This document shows positions 15,274-24,302 of a stretch of DNA of 64,000 nucleotides, piece after piece. Origin of the DNA: Tumebacillus permanentifrigoris (GTDB lineage: Bacteria > Bacillota > Bacilli > Tumebacillales > Tumebacillaceae); the NCBI RefSeq assembly GCF_003148565.1, contig NZ_QGGL01000005.1:62001-126000 (forward strand), in the 5' to 3' direction. The first letter of the stretch is position 1, and every line of letters starts with the position of its first letter. A model generated the notes under the pieces. That model worked only from the letters and a program-made list of their open reading frames with translations, did no database searches and was not told the DNA's origin. Made by a program: the position numbers and the translations under genes.

Positions 15274-16089
15274 CTAGACATCGATCTCAATCACATGACT
15301 CGCATCGCGGATCTCCTGTGCCAAGTCTTCGGTCTTCCACTCGTAGACATACCCGAGCGGGTGACAGTGTACCCACTGATCTCCGCGCCGCTTTGACCCA
15401 AACCGCCAATGCACATGCCCGAAGATCACGTGCCGTACATGAGGCGATTCGTCGAGCAAGTCGCCGATCCTGCTGCTGCCCATGAACGGGCGGATCATGT
15501 TCCAGACCTTGTTATGCGGGGAGATCGGCACATAATCGCGGTACGGGATGAAGTGGTTGACAAAGATCACGTTCCGGTCGCGATGTGCCGCCAACTGTGT
15601 GCGAAACGACTCCAACATCCGGTCGGTCACCGCTTCGTCGTCCATGCCAAACTTGGCAAATGCGCTGTCCCGCCAGTAGCTTTCCTTGCGACTGACACAC
15701 TCCTCTCGCGTCCACGATTCCTCCCGGTAGCTGTAATCGTACCAGCCCATATCCCCGATCACCGCCCACTTCTCCCCTAGCAATAAAGGGTTGCCGATCA
15801 GCGAGGAGTGGTGGTTGCGCAGTTGCTCATACTCCTTCCACGAGTCGTTGAGTTTGTCTGTCCAGATCGAGTGGTTACCAGGTATATAGGACAGCCGCAC
15901 GCCGGAGAGCTGTTCCAATTCCTCGATGTACTGGATGCAACGCTTCGCGCCGCCGGCCATATCTCCGGCCACGATCACGTGATCTGGCGCCACTTCGCGG
16001 ATGTAGGCCGCCACCTCAGGGATGATGCTCCGACCGAGACGTTGGTGGTTGTTGTCGCAATGGAGGTCGGATAGAATCAAAAGCCTCAT
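15274..16089 (-). CDS. Calcineurin-like metallophosphoesterase (271 aa)
   Basis: All metal-binding motifs of the family are present in order: SDLHCD (res 7-12), GDMAGG, GNHS, VNHF and GHVHWRFG. Size is typical. ATG 16089 overlaps the stop of the upstream ferredoxin-MBL gene (ATGA), so the two form a coupled operon. Substrate is not predictable; relatives act on phosphodiesters or phosphoproteins in the cytoplasm. Confidence 0.85.
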   Translation of the reverse strand: MRLLILSDLHCDNNHQRLGRSIIPEVAAYIREVAPDHVIVAGDMAGGAKRCIQYIEELEQLSGVRLSYIPGNHSIWTDKLNDSWKEYEQLRNHHSSLIGNPLLLGEKWAVIGDMGWYDYSYREESWTREECVSRKESYWRDSAFAKFGMDDEAVTDRMLESFRTQLAAHRDRNVIFVNHFIPYRDYVPISPHNKVWNMIRPFMGSSRIGDLLDESPHVRHVIFGHVHWRFGSKRRGDQWVHCHPLGYVYEWKTEDLAQEIRDASHVIEIDV

Positions 16090-16946
16090 GAAGGAACCTC
16101 CATCCGTTGCACCAACTGTGCCATCCGTGCTTGCATCTCTGCTGCAGGAAGCTGCTTGCGATCACCATGACCGGGCAGCACCCATTCGAAGGATTCCTCA
16201 GCGAGCCGTTGCATCGATCGCCCCTGCTCCGCCCACGAATACCAGCAGAAGTCTTCGAAGGCATCTAGGTCTTGCGTGTCGCGATCCCACGCGAGGTGGT
16301 CGCCGGTAAATAAATACCGGCCTTGGTACAGCAACACGAGATGCCCACGCGTATGGCCCGGTTGGGGGATGATGCGGAATTCAGGACTCCACTCCACCGC
16401 TTCCGTTCCGTGGATCACATGCTCCGCCCCCGGTTGTGCCTGCAATTCCCACTCATGGATGATCCGCTCAGCACCAAACTTCTCCGCATATCGCGCCGCA
16501 TCGGCCACGTCGTCCTGGTGGGTGAGGAAGATGTAACGGATTCCGCCCATCGCCTCGAACTTCTCCACCAATTGTGGCAGGTAACGCGGAGAGTCGATCA
16601 GCCAGTTCCCCTCTGGATGCACCAGCAAGTAACTGCTCGCGCCATAGGAGTTTTTGGCCGTAAAGCCGTTGAAGTAGATGTTCTCGTCGACCAACAGCGG
16701 AAAGTCGCTCATCGCTTCCTGCAGCCCGTCATTGCTCTCGCTGCCGATCGCACCCGTCGGGCAACTGAGCAACGCGTATTGCGCCAACCGCCGTTCCTGC
16801 TCATCGCGTGGCTGGGTCGTCACCGCCGACATCCCGCGCACGGCTGAAAAACTCGCTGGGGCGATCTGGCGGCATTGGTCGCAATCGATGCAGTTGGTAT
16901 TGACGTAAAAATCCCCCGGTACGTTCGTTTCCAGTCGTTTCGCCAT
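16086..16946 (-). CDS. Ferredoxin-MBL-fold fusion hydrolase (286 aa)
   Basis: The second ATG (16946) is preferred since GGAGG lies 9-10 nt upstream. Residues 15-75 form a ferredoxin-like domain with CIDCDQC and a later SCPTGAI, so a 4Fe-4S or 3Fe-4S cluster is expected. From residue 90 there is a metallo-beta-lactamase fold with THQDDVADA in place of the canonical HxHxDH, then PQPGHTRGH, TGDHLAWD and LPGHGDR. The first histidine of the canonical HxHxDH box is replaced, so metal binding may be altered. A redox-linked hydrolase is inferred. Confidence 0.8.
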   Translation of the reverse strand: MAKRLETNVPGDFYVNTNCIDCDQCRQIAPASFSAVRGMSAVTTQPRDEQERRLAQYALLSCPTGAIGSESNDGLQEAMSDFPLLVDENIYFNGFTAKNSYGASSYLLVHPEGNWLIDSPRYLPQLVEKFEAMGGIRYIFLTHQDDVADAARYAEKFGAERIIHEWELQAQPGAEHVIHGTEAVEWSPEFRIIPQPGHTRGHLVLLYQGRYLFTGDHLAWDRDTQDLDAFEDFCWYSWAEQGRSMQRLAEESFEWVLPGHGDRKQLPAAEMQARMAQLVQRMEVPS

Positions 16947-16975
16947 CCTCATCGCCCTCCTCGTGATATGAAAAT

Positions 16976-17008
16976 GCTCCCGCTAACGAACTACTACTGT
17001 GCGGGAGC
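16976..17008 (-). other. Hairpin upstream of the ferredoxin-MBL gene
   Basis: GCTCCCGC and GCGGGAGC, exact 8-bp arms with a 17-nt loop, followed on the minus strand by ATTTTC. Possible attenuator or boundary terminator. Confidence 0.4.
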
Positions 17009-17047
17009 CTCTAGGTGTGTGGTATGTAGGTCAGGTTCGTCGTGTGC

Positions 17048-17085
17048 AAAAAAGGGCGGTGCCCGTGAACGGGCCCCACCCTTTT
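17048..17085 (-). terminator. Terminator of the glutamate dehydrogenase gene
   Basis: AAAAGGGTGGGGCCCG and its near complement with a TTCA loop and a T6 tail on the minus strand, 20 nt after the stop. Confidence 0.8.
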
Positions 17086-17104
17086 AGTATACCAAAAGTT
17101 GATC

Positions 17105-18394
17105 TTAGACCCAACCGCGGAGTTGCGAAGCTTCTGCCATGCGACGAACGCCGACCATGTAGGCCGCGAGACGCATGTCGATCTTGCGCACGCGTGCCGT
17201 TTCGTAAACGGAATGGAAGGAGTGCGACATGATCTTCTCCAGTCGCTCGTCCACTTCGTTCTCGCTCCAGTAGAAGCCTTGGTTGTTCTGTACCCACTCG
17301 AAGTAGGAAACGATAACGCCACCTGCGTTTGCCACAACGTCCGGAACGAGCAGGATGCCGCGCTCGGAGAGGATCTTGGTCGCTTCGATCGTGGTCGGGC
17401 CGTTGGCTGCTTCCACGATGATGCCAGCCTTGATGTTGTACGCATTGCGCGCGGTGATCTGGTTCTCAATCGCCGCCGGCACGAGGATGTCGCAATCCAG
17501 TTCGAGCAGTTCTTGGTTCGTGATCACGTTTTTGTAGAGTTTAGTGACCGTGCCAAACGAATCGCGACGGTCGAGCAAGTACTCGATGTCCAGGCCATTC
17601 TCATCATGCAGACCGCCGTAAGCGTCGGAGATCCCGACAACTTTTGCACCAAGGTCATGCATGAACTTCGCGAGATAGCCACCTGCGTTCCCGAAACCTT
17701 GCACGACAACGCGTGCGTTTTTCAGTTCAACTCCGCGGACTTTGGCCGCTGCTTGGATCGCGATCGCCACACCGCGTGCGGTTGCGGAATCACGACCATA
17801 GGAGCCGCCCAGCACCAGCGGTTTGCCGGTGATGAAGCCCGGTGCGTCGAACTCACGGATACGGGAGTATTCGTCCATCATCCAAGCCATCGACTGGGAG
17901 TTGGTGAACACGTCTGGAGCCGGAATGTCCTTGGTCGGGCCGACGATCTGCGAGATCGCACGGACGTATCCACGGCACAGACGCTCCAGTTCGCGGAACG
18001 ACATCTCACGCGGATCGCAGATGATGCCGCCCTTGCCCCCGCCATACGGCAGGTTCGCGATGCCGCACTTCAGCGACATCCAGATCGCCAGAGCCTTGAC
18101 TTCGTCCTCGGTCACTTCCGGATGGAACCGGATGCCGCCCTTGGTCGGGCCGACAGCATCGTTGTGCTGCGCACGGTAGCCAGTGTAGACCTTGACAGTG
18201 CCATCATCCATGCGGACCGGAATGCGGACGGTCAGGACACGGAGCGGTTCCTTGAGCAATTCAAACATTTCTGGGCCGTAGCCAAGCTTGTTCAGCGCAT
18301 CAGCAATGACCAGTTGGGTACTGGTCAACACATTCAGGTTTTCAGTTGGTTCGCTTTTCGTAACATTCGAAGTTGTGTCCTGGGTACTACTCAT
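17105..18394 (-). CDS. gudB: NAD-type glutamate dehydrogenase (429 aa)
   Basis: Converts glutamate to 2-oxoglutarate and ammonium. The dimerisation/catalytic domain has [10 protein letters not shown] (substrate Lys) and [10 protein letters not shown] (catalytic Lys region), followed by PAPDV. The Rossmann domain has [11 protein letters not shown]. Length matches the Bacillus RocG/GudB group. Symbol by similarity: RocG and GudB cannot be separated from sequence alone, and no rocR/rocDEF neighbours are present. The N-terminal 20 residues (Ser/Thr-rich) are an extension relative to Bacillus enzymes. Confidence 0.9.
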   Translation of the reverse strand: MSSTQDTTSNVTKSEPTENLNVLTSTQLVIADALNKLGYGPEMFELLKEPLRVLTVRIPVRMDDGTVKVYTGYRAQHNDAVGPTKGGIRFHPEVTEDEVKALAIWMSLKCGIANLPYGGGKGGIICDPREMSFRELERLCRGYVRAISQIVGPTKDIPAPDVFTNSQSMAWMMDEYSRIREFDAPGFITGKPLVLGGSYGRDSATARGVAIAIQAAAKVRGVELKNARVVVQGFGNAGGYLAKFMHDLGAKVVGISDAYGGLHDENGLDIEYLLDRRDSFGTVTKLYKNVITNQELLELDCDILVPAAIENQITARNAYNIKAGIIVEAANGPTTIEATKILSERGILLVPDVVANAGGVIVSYFEWVQNNQGFYWSENEVDERLEKIMSHSFHSVYETARVRKIDMRLAAYMVGVRRMAEASQLRGWV

Positions 18395-18567
18395 TCGACT
18401 CGACCACCTTTGAACAATTGAAAGGGTTTCTAACTCTCAACCAATATACACCTTCCATCCGAACATGGGAAGTTCATGCATGGACGGTAAGAAGCTATGA
18501 TACACGGTACAAGTCCAAATACTCCATTCCAGCGTGCTTAGCTCACTCGCTAGGCCAGATAGCTCAC

Positions 18568-20046
18568 TCATTCACCCGCTGAGCGGAAAACGGTCGTATC
18601 TTGGCCGATTGCGACACGTATGGCTCCACGGTCGCCGTTTTTGTTCTGGAGCACCTCGAGCGCGTGCGTTCCATCCTCTGGATCATAGACAGATAAATGC
18701 ATCCAGACGTCCACCGTCGCCTCCAGCGCCTGTGCCAGCAATTGCCCATCGCGGTCACCGTTGGCAGCCACGATCACCGGGCAATTCAAATCGCGCGCCA
18801 GCATGTGCAACTCATAGGCGACCATCGAAGCCCGCTCTTGCGAGGGCAACATCTCCTGCTTGGTATGCGGGATGCGCTGCAAGTAGTCGAGGAACACGAT
18901 CGGCTCCTTGCCAATCGTTTGTGCAATCCGTTGCACAAAATCGGAAATGTCCTCACACGTGTTGTCCACAGATGCTTCCAACGTCCAGATGTGACCTGCA
19001 AACTCGTTGTAATGCTCGTTGATCTGCTTGACAAGTTCCGGGTCGGCATTGCCGAGCAAGATATCTCGCCACGGGATCTTCGAGAGTCGTCCAATCGAGT
19101 TGGCCCACAGTTCAAACGACGAGTTCTGCCACGAGAAGTACGCGACCGGACAATCGAGAAACGCTGCATGGTCGGCCATCTGGCGGAGGAACGTCGTCTT
19201 GCCAGCTCCAATCGGGCCGCTCAAGGCATACAGTCCCGGACGGAAGCCCCCCAGCAACAGATCGTCCAGTTCGGATACACCAGTCGGAATACCTGTCGTC
19301 TGTCCACGCTGGCGTTTCAAAAATTCCTCGTTGTACATCGTCAAGTAGTGTTCGTCTGGTGGCATGCCCGACTCTTGCTTGGTCTGGATTGCGCGGTTGA
19401 TCAGGGAAACGAACACTTCCTTGGCATTCTCCGCACGTGTGAACAAGTCGCTAATATCCTTGATTCCCTCTGGTAGCGTGACGATAAAGACTTCCTCCGC
19501 CACCGACTCCAACAGGTTGGAAACGCGCTCTGCTTCGCGGCGCCCTTCCTCGTCGTTGCCGTAGCACAGAAAGACACGTTTGTCTGCAAACAGTTGCGCA
19601 TGTTCCTTGTGAAACGAATAGCAATCCGGCACAGCGACCGCCGGGAGCGGCACTTGTTCAAGCGACAGGACGTCAAACATCCCGCCTGCCAAGACCACCT
19701 CAGAATTGTCGGCCAACACCGGTTCGTTAAAAAGCACCGGCGTGACGCCGAGCAGGGCCTTGTACTTGGGCTCGCGATCGTCGACAGAGCGACCGATCAG
19801 ATCGAGCGTTCGACCCTCCATGTTGCGGATCGGAAAAATAATCCGACCTGGCAACAGGCCGCTGTTCTGTTGAACGGAGAACCCGATGATGATGTCCTCA
19901 TAACCCAGCGAGAAGTTGATGATCGTCTTCTCAGAGATGTCCCGACTTTCCAGATACGTCAGGGCTTCCAAGCTAAATTGCTTCTGGTACTTGCTGACGA
20001 GCGCTTCCAAATCGTCAGTCCCAATCGCGGGTTGAAACATCGTCAT
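18568..20046 (-). CDS. Primase-helicase-like protein: DnaG-type Toprim plus DnaB/Twinkle-type ATPase (492 aa)
   Basis: ATG 20046 is preferred (SD GGGAGG 10 nt upstream). Residues 1-215 resemble the DnaG core without its CHC2 zinc finger: a FSLGY type N-subdomain, RIIFPIRNMEGR, then a Toprim-like VVLAGGMFDVLS and VFLCYGNDEEGRREA. In the Toprim Glu position 'AGG' replaces the usual 'EG'. Residues 250-490 are a RecA-like DnaB helicase domain with Walker A GPIGAGKTT, Walker B IVFLDYLQR and 'PVIVAANGD'. It parallels T7 gp4 and Twinkle. It stands alone downstream of a small acidic protein, with no phage genes. Role in replication restart or repair is inferred. Confidence 0.75.
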   Translation of the reverse strand: MTMFQPAIGTDDLEALVSKYQKQFSLEALTYLESRDISEKTIINFSLGYEDIIIGFSVQQNSGLLPGRIIFPIRNMEGRTLDLIGRSVDDREPKYKALLGVTPVLFNEPVLADNSEVVLAGGMFDVLSLEQVPLPAVAVPDCYSFHKEHAQLFADKRVFLCYGNDEEGRREAERVSNLLESVAEEVFIVTLPEGIKDISDLFTRAENAKEVFVSLINRAIQTKQESGMPPDEHYLTMYNEEFLKRQRGQTTGIPTGVSELDDLLLGGFRPGLYALSGPIGAGKTTFLRQMADHAAFLDCPVAYFSWQNSSFELWANSIGRLSKIPWRDILLGNADPELVKQINEHYNEFAGHIWTLEASVDNTCEDISDFVQRIAQTIGKEPIVFLDYLQRIPHTKQEMLPSQERASMVAYELHMLARDLNCPVIVAANGDRDGQLLAQALEATVDVWMHLSVYDPEDGTHALEVLQNKNGDRGAIRVAIGQDTTVFRSAGE

Positions 20047-20116
20047 GGCGGACATCCCTCCCTTGCCCTCATTTTAACAGAAGCAAGGTCGGGTTGTCGC
20101 CAGAAAATTCACAAGC

Positions 20117-20296
20117 TTACAAATCTTCACCTTCATCGTCAAAGTCATCCGGGTTGTCCACGACGACCAGCTTTTCCTCGTAGCCTTGTGCTGCCTGCGG
20201 GATGCCTTCGAGCGCATCGCCATCATCCGGGTTGTCAAAAGCGATCATGTCTTGATCGCCCCCGTCTTTGTGCGTGACCCCATTAAAAGGTTTCAT
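20117..20296 (-). CDS. Small acidic protein with duplicated DNPDD motif (59 aa)
   Basis: SD GGAGGA precedes ATG 20296. The product begins MKPFNGVTHKDGG and contains FDNPDDGDALEG and, near the end, VDNPDDFDDEGEDL. It has about one-third acidic residues and no hydrophobic core, so it is probably disordered. It lies between the antiporter gene and the primase-helicase on the same strand. No family recognised; a partner-binding or charge-mimic role is only a guess. Confidence 0.7.
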   Translation of the reverse strand: MKPFNGVTHKDGGDQDMIAFDNPDDGDALEGIPQAAQGYEEKLVVVDNPDDFDDEGEDL

Positions 20297-20326
20297 GGCT
20301 GATCCTCCTATGTACAGTGGTTACAC

Positions 20327-21580
20327 CTAGTGTTTCCCACTGCCAGCAGAGCCATCCAACGCCACCCCGAGTTTTCGAGCGACGATCCCGGTCGTGCCCG
20401 CTTGCAGGATGATCGTCAACAGGATCGCCATGAAGGTCACCGAGGAGATCTCGCGGTAGTGTGGCAGCTCAAGTCCTGCCATCAACGCGACGAGCGCGGC
20501 CGGAATCACTCCCGTCTCCCGCACCCAGCACATAAAAAGCAATTCCTTGAGCGACCACTTCGCCATCCGATCCGGCCCTGCACAGAGGAACACGGTCAGC
20601 GGTCGTGCGATGAACATCAGCACCAACACGATCAAGAGACCTTGCCACCAGAAATCGGCCAGCGAGGAGAAGTCCACCTGCGACCCGAGCAGGATGAAGA
20701 TCATCATGCGCAAAATCAACGTCATGCCGTCAAAAAAGTGGCCGACCTCCCGCAAGCGATCTTCGTCGGTCGGCCACTTGAGCTGTTCGTGGTTGCCAAG
20801 CATCAAGCCGGCGGTGAATGTCGCCATAAAACCGCTCACACCGATCAGATCGCCCACCAGATAGGCGCCCAACGCCACCGTGATCACGACAATCGACGCG
20901 TACTCGCGCAAAAAGCCACCGGGTCGCTTGGAGATCAGCACAGTCGCCAACCAGCCAAAGATCAGCCCGATCACGAGCCCACCAACCGCCATCTTCACAA
21001 ATTCCAACAGTGCGCTGCCGATGGCAAAATGCGCTTCGCCCGTCACGATACCAAGCGTCGTGAAGGTCACGATCGATCCTGTCGCATCGTTAAACGCCGA
21101 CTCCGACTCCACCGTCTGCTTGACTTTTTCGTCGATCGGCACTTGGCGGAACACCGGAATCAGCGTCGCGGGGTCTGTGGAGGAGATGATCGCCGCCAAC
21201 AGAAAGGCCAGCGACAACGGCAGATCCAGTAGATAATACGCCGCAGCAGCTGTCACCACCGCTGTAATCAACACTCCCGGAATCGAGAGCATCGAGAGCG
21301 TGAACCAGACTTTTTTCAAGATGTTGAATTGAATCGCTCGCCCACCGTCGAACAGGATCAATGTAGCCCCTACCGTGATGATCAACTGATCGGCCACCGA
21401 CTGCGGTGACAGTTCCACCACATGCAGGATCGGCCCGACCAACACACCGATCAACAAAAACAGCGCTACGTCCGGTATTCGCAACAGCCGCGCCAAACGT
21501 CCGCCGAACATCCCGACGATCAGGACGATCAACACCAAACCTATGTACCGGTGGACCATCTCCATTGTTGTGATCTCCAT
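20327..21580 (-). CDS. NhaP-type cation:proton antiporter (417 aa)
   Basis: ATG 21580 follows AGAAGGTGGGAG. About 12 transmembrane segments are visible. Family motifs include LFLLIGVLVGP, TLILFDGG, ISSTDPATLIPVF and the ion-binding ESAFNDATGSI (Asn-Asp pair) typical of CPA1 exchangers. No C-terminal TrkA or regulatory domain is present; the protein stops soon after the last helix. Likely exports Na+ or K+ for pH and salt homeostasis; the ion is not predictable. Confidence 0.85.
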   Translation of the reverse strand: MEITTMEMVHRYIGLVLIVLIVGMFGGRLARLLRIPDVALFLLIGVLVGPILHVVELSPQSVADQLIITVGATLILFDGGRAIQFNILKKVWFTLSMLSIPGVLITAVVTAAAAYYLLDLPLSLAFLLAAIISSTDPATLIPVFRQVPIDEKVKQTVESESAFNDATGSIVTFTTLGIVTGEAHFAIGSALLEFVKMAVGGLVIGLIFGWLATVLISKRPGGFLREYASIVVITVALGAYLVGDLIGVSGFMATFTAGLMLGNHEQLKWPTDEDRLREVGHFFDGMTLILRMMIFILLGSQVDFSSLADFWWQGLLIVLVLMFIARPLTVFLCAGPDRMAKWSLKELLFMCWVRETGVIPAALVALMAGLELPHYREISSVTFMAILLTIILQAGTTGIVARKLGVALDGSAGSGKH

Positions 21581-21609
21581 CGTTCTCCCACCTTCTAGAT
21601 CTTCCAATA

Positions 21610-21659
21610 AAAAACAGCAAGAAGCATCCTACCCTACATCGTACAGGTTAGGATGCTTC
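21610..21659 (-). terminator. Terminator of the metI-metC operon
   Basis: GAAGCATCCTA (21621-21631) and TAGGATGCTTC (21649-21659) are an exact 11-bp stem, followed on the minus strand by T6 further on. The gene metC ends 30 nt upstream. Confidence 0.75.
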
Positions 21660-21688
21660 AATGGCTTTAGTTTACACAATGCCAATCT

Positions 21689-22837
21689 CTACTTCAATGC
21701 TTGTTCCAAATCAGCGATCAGATCGTCTGGGTCCTCCAAACCGATGGAGAACCGCAACAGACCATCCCCGATCCCACGCTTGTGACGTTCATCTGTGGGC
21801 ATGCCGTTGTGTGACATCATGCGAGGGTAGGACAGAATCGATTCGACAGCCCCCAGCGACACAGCGACGAGCGGAAGTTGTACGCGCTCCATCAGACGAC
21901 GGGCGCGTTCCTCATTCCCGAGATCGAACGACACGACAGCACCGTAGCCGTCTGCTTGTCGCTTTTGAATCTCATGCCCTTGGTGCGACGCGAGACCTGG
22001 ATAGTACACTTTTTCGATATCACCGCGCTCAGACAGGTAGTGCGCGATTTTCTCCGCACCTGCACAGGACGCGTCCATGCGGACTTTTAACGTCTTCACC
22101 CCGCGCTGGAGCAGGAAGCAGTCCTGTGGTCCGAGCACGCCGCCACAGGCGTTTTGCAGGAAGTACAGGCGTTTCCCAAGTTCTTCATCTCGCACGACCA
22201 CCACGCCTGCGACCACATCCGAATGCCCGCTGAGAAACTTGGTCGCGCTGTGGATGACGATGTCGATCCCGAGATCGAGCGGGCGCTGGAGGTACGGGGT
22301 CATGAAGGTGTTGTCGATCATCGAGAGCAAGCCGTGTTCGCGGGCGATCTGCGCCGCACCTGCCAAGTCGATGATCTTCATCGTCGGGTTGGACGGGGTC
22401 TCAAGGAACAGCCCCTTGGTATTCGGGCGGATCGCCGCCCGAATTTCGTCGAGGTTGGTCGCATCCACGAACGTCGTCTCGATCCCGAAGCGAGTGATCA
22501 ACTGGGTCAGCGCCCGGAACGTGCCCCCGTAGATGTCGTCACAAGCGATGAGATGATCGCCCTGTGAAAACAGGAACAGTGTCGTCGTGATCGCCGCCAT
22601 CCCAGAGGCAAATGCAAACCCGCGGGTTCCGCCTTCGAGTTTGGCGAGCGTGTCCTCCACGGCGTGGCGAGACGGGTTGCCCGAGCGCGCATATTCGTAC
22701 AGCGGCGGGTTCCACGGATCTTCTTGGTGGAACGTCGAGGCTTGGTAGATGGGAAATGCCGCCGCCCCCGTCACTGGATCGATTTCATTTCCAGTGTGCA
22801 AAACGTGGGTGGCAAATGATCTTTTTTTCTCACTCAT
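21689..22837 (-). CDS. metC: Cystathionine beta-lyase-type PLP enzyme (382 aa)
   Basis: Cys/Met metabolism PLP family (fold type I). The cofactor lysine lies in HSATKFLSGHSD; upstream motifs YEYARSGNPSR, FASGMAAI and DNTFMTPYLQ are intact. It is the second gene of a SAM-riboswitch unit and overlaps the first by 8 nt. The first gene is the cystathionine gamma-synthase-like partner, as in Bacillus metI-metC (yjcI-yjcJ). Expected reaction: cystathionine to homocysteine, pyruvate and ammonia. Subfamily members differ in substrate, so the symbol rests on operon order. Confidence 0.85.
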   Translation of the reverse strand: MSEKKRSFATHVLHTGNEIDPVTGAAAFPIYQASTFHQEDPWNPPLYEYARSGNPSRHAVEDTLAKLEGGTRGFAFASGMAAITTTLFLFSQGDHLIACDDIYGGTFRALTQLITRFGIETTFVDATNLDEIRAAIRPNTKGLFLETPSNPTMKIIDLAGAAQIAREHGLLSMIDNTFMTPYLQRPLDLGIDIVIHSATKFLSGHSDVVAGVVVVRDEELGKRLYFLQNACGGVLGPQDCFLLQRGVKTLKVRMDASCAGAEKIAHYLSERGDIEKVYYPGLASHQGHEIQKRQADGYGAVVSFDLGNEERARRLMERVQLPLVAVSLGAVESILSYPRMMSHNGMPTDERHKRGIGDGLLRFSIGLEDPDDLIADLEQALK

Positions 22838-24014
22838 ACTGTGCTTGTGCTCCTCTCACTCCAATTTCCTGCTCTGCTGCCGCCAGCGCTTGAGCCAAGT
22901 CGTCGATCAGGTCGGCGTGATGCTCGATCCCGACGGAGAGGCGAAGCAGAGAGTTAGTGACGCCGACCGCCACACGGATCTCCTCTGGGATGTCGAAGTG
23001 CGTTTGGCGGGCCGGGTACGTGATCAATGATTCCACGCCGCCAAGCGATTCGGCAAACGTGATCAGTTGCAAATGGCGCAGCAAGGGCTCGACCAATTGC
23101 TCGCATTTTACCTCAAAGGACAACATCCCGCCATACCCGCGCGATTGGCCTACGTGCGTATCCCGTCCCTCATGTCCGAACAAGCCAGGGAAGTACACCG
23201 TGCTCACCAGCGGATGCTTCGCCAGCCATTCGGAGACGAGCAGCGCGTTTTCTTGGTGACGATCCATGCGCAGGGCGAGCGTCTTCATCCCCCTCATCAG
23301 CAACCAGCAATCCTGTGGTCCTAAGGTTGCGCCGATCGAGTTCTGCAAGAAGTAAATCCGATCTGCAACTTCCGTCTCACGCGCGACGACCAGACCTGCC
23401 AACACGTCGTTGTGTCCACCGAGGTATTTGGTGGCGCTGTGTACGACGATGTCTGCACCGAACGCCAACGGACACTGGAGGTAGGGGGTCATAAAGGTGT
23501 TGTCGACGATGGTCAGAACCCCATGTCGCTGGGCCACTTCAACCACAGCGCGCAAATCGGTGATCCGCATCGTCGGATTGGTTGGCGTCTCGACGAAAAT
23601 CGCCTTGGTGTTGGGCTGTATCGCTTGTTCAACCGCTTGCACGTCCCCCGTATCCACGTAGGTGGCGGTGATGCCTTGCTTCGGAAGAATTTGTTCGATC
23701 AGGCGGTACGTGCCGCCATAGAGGTCATGCGAGACGATCAGATGATCGCCTTGGGCAAACAGGCCGAACACGCCAGCGATCGCGGCCATGCCGGATGCAT
23801 ACGCGAAGCCGCGCACGCCGCCTTCCAGCTCAGCGATGGCATCCTCCAGCGCTTGGCGGGTCGGATTCTTCGTGCGTGTATAGTCGAACCCGGTGCTCAC
23901 ACCGAGTTGCGGATGGCTGTAGGTCGTGGAGAGGTAGATCGGAGCCGATACCGATCCAGTTTGCGGATCGCGGCGGTTGCCGATCTGGGCGAGCGTGGTT
24001 TCAATGTTGTTCAT
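22830..24014 (-). CDS. metI: Cystathionine gamma-synthase / O-acylhomoserine thiolyase (394 aa)
   Basis: ATG 24014 follows AAGGGGGAAAAC; an in-frame upstream extension to 24092 runs through the riboswitch terminator and is not coding. PLP lysine in HSATKYLGGHND; other motifs YTRTKNPTRQALE, YASGMAAIAGVF and DNTFMTPYLQ. It joins O-acylhomoserine to cysteine (or sulfide) in methionine synthesis. It is first in the operon, directly under the S-box leader, so expression falls when SAM is abundant. It shares recognisable paralogy with the following gene. Confidence 0.88.
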   Translation of the reverse strand: MNNIETTLAQIGNRRDPQTGSVSAPIYLSTTYSHPQLGVSTGFDYTRTKNPTRQALEDAIAELEGGVRGFAYASGMAAIAGVFGLFAQGDHLIVSHDLYGGTYRLIEQILPKQGITATYVDTGDVQAVEQAIQPNTKAIFVETPTNPTMRITDLRAVVEVAQRHGVLTIVDNTFMTPYLQCPLAFGADIVVHSATKYLGGHNDVLAGLVVARETEVADRIYFLQNSIGATLGPQDCWLLMRGMKTLALRMDRHQENALLVSEWLAKHPLVSTVYFPGLFGHEGRDTHVGQSRGYGGMLSFEVKCEQLVEPLLRHLQLITFAESLGGVESLITYPARQTHFDIPEEIRVAVGVTNSLLRLSVGIEHHADLIDDLAQALAAAEQEIGVRGAQAQYE

Positions 24015-24045
24015 GGTGTTTTCCCCCTTATGTGTGCGCAACAAG

Positions 24046-24226
24046 CAAAAAAGACCTCTCTCCCAGTGGAGAAAGGTCTTATACGCATGCATAAGGAGAC
24101 CTTTCTCTCATCTCTCAGGATCACAATGATCCTGCAGGAATTGGCACCGTGCACGCGTGTTTCAAGCTGCGTGTCGGTTGCCGGGCTTCATCGGGCCAGT
24201 CCCTCCGCCTACTCTGGATAAGAGAA
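24046..24226 (-). ncRNA. SAM-I (S-box) riboswitch with terminator
   Basis: On the minus strand the aptamer runs from CTCTTATCCAGAG (24212-24224) through GGAGGGACTGGCCC, GATGAAGCCCGGCAACC, GGTGCCAATTCC and closes with GAGAGATGAG near 24106; all are S-box consensus blocks in order. Downstream, AAGACC..TCTCC and GGGAGAGAGGTCTT with T6 (24046-24080) form an intrinsic terminator. An upstream AGAAAGGTCT can pair with the terminator's 5' arm as antiterminator. SAM binding should stop transcription of metI-metC. Confidence 0.95.
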
Positions 24227-24264
24227 TATCTAGTTTGCTTGTTCCATTGTCTTGCTACTTCACT

Positions 24265-24293
24265 ACAGTACAGCACACATAATTTTCTGTCAA
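24265..24293 (-). promoter_or_regulatory. Promoter of the SAM riboswitch-metI-metC unit
   Basis: -35 TTGACA (24288-24293), 17-nt spacer, weak -10 TACTGT (24265-24270); about 40 nt upstream of the aptamer. Confidence 0.5.
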
Positions 24294-24302
24294 GGGAAAA
24301 GT

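Noticed and set aside
17099-18421. 440-codon open frame on the plus strand opposite glutamate dehydrogenase
   Set aside because: Exact antisense of a well-supported gene; high GC leaves the opposite frame open. No SD and no family resemblance.
24015-24092. N-terminal extension of metI
   Set aside because: It would be translated from the riboswitch terminator; ATG 24014 has a proper SD.
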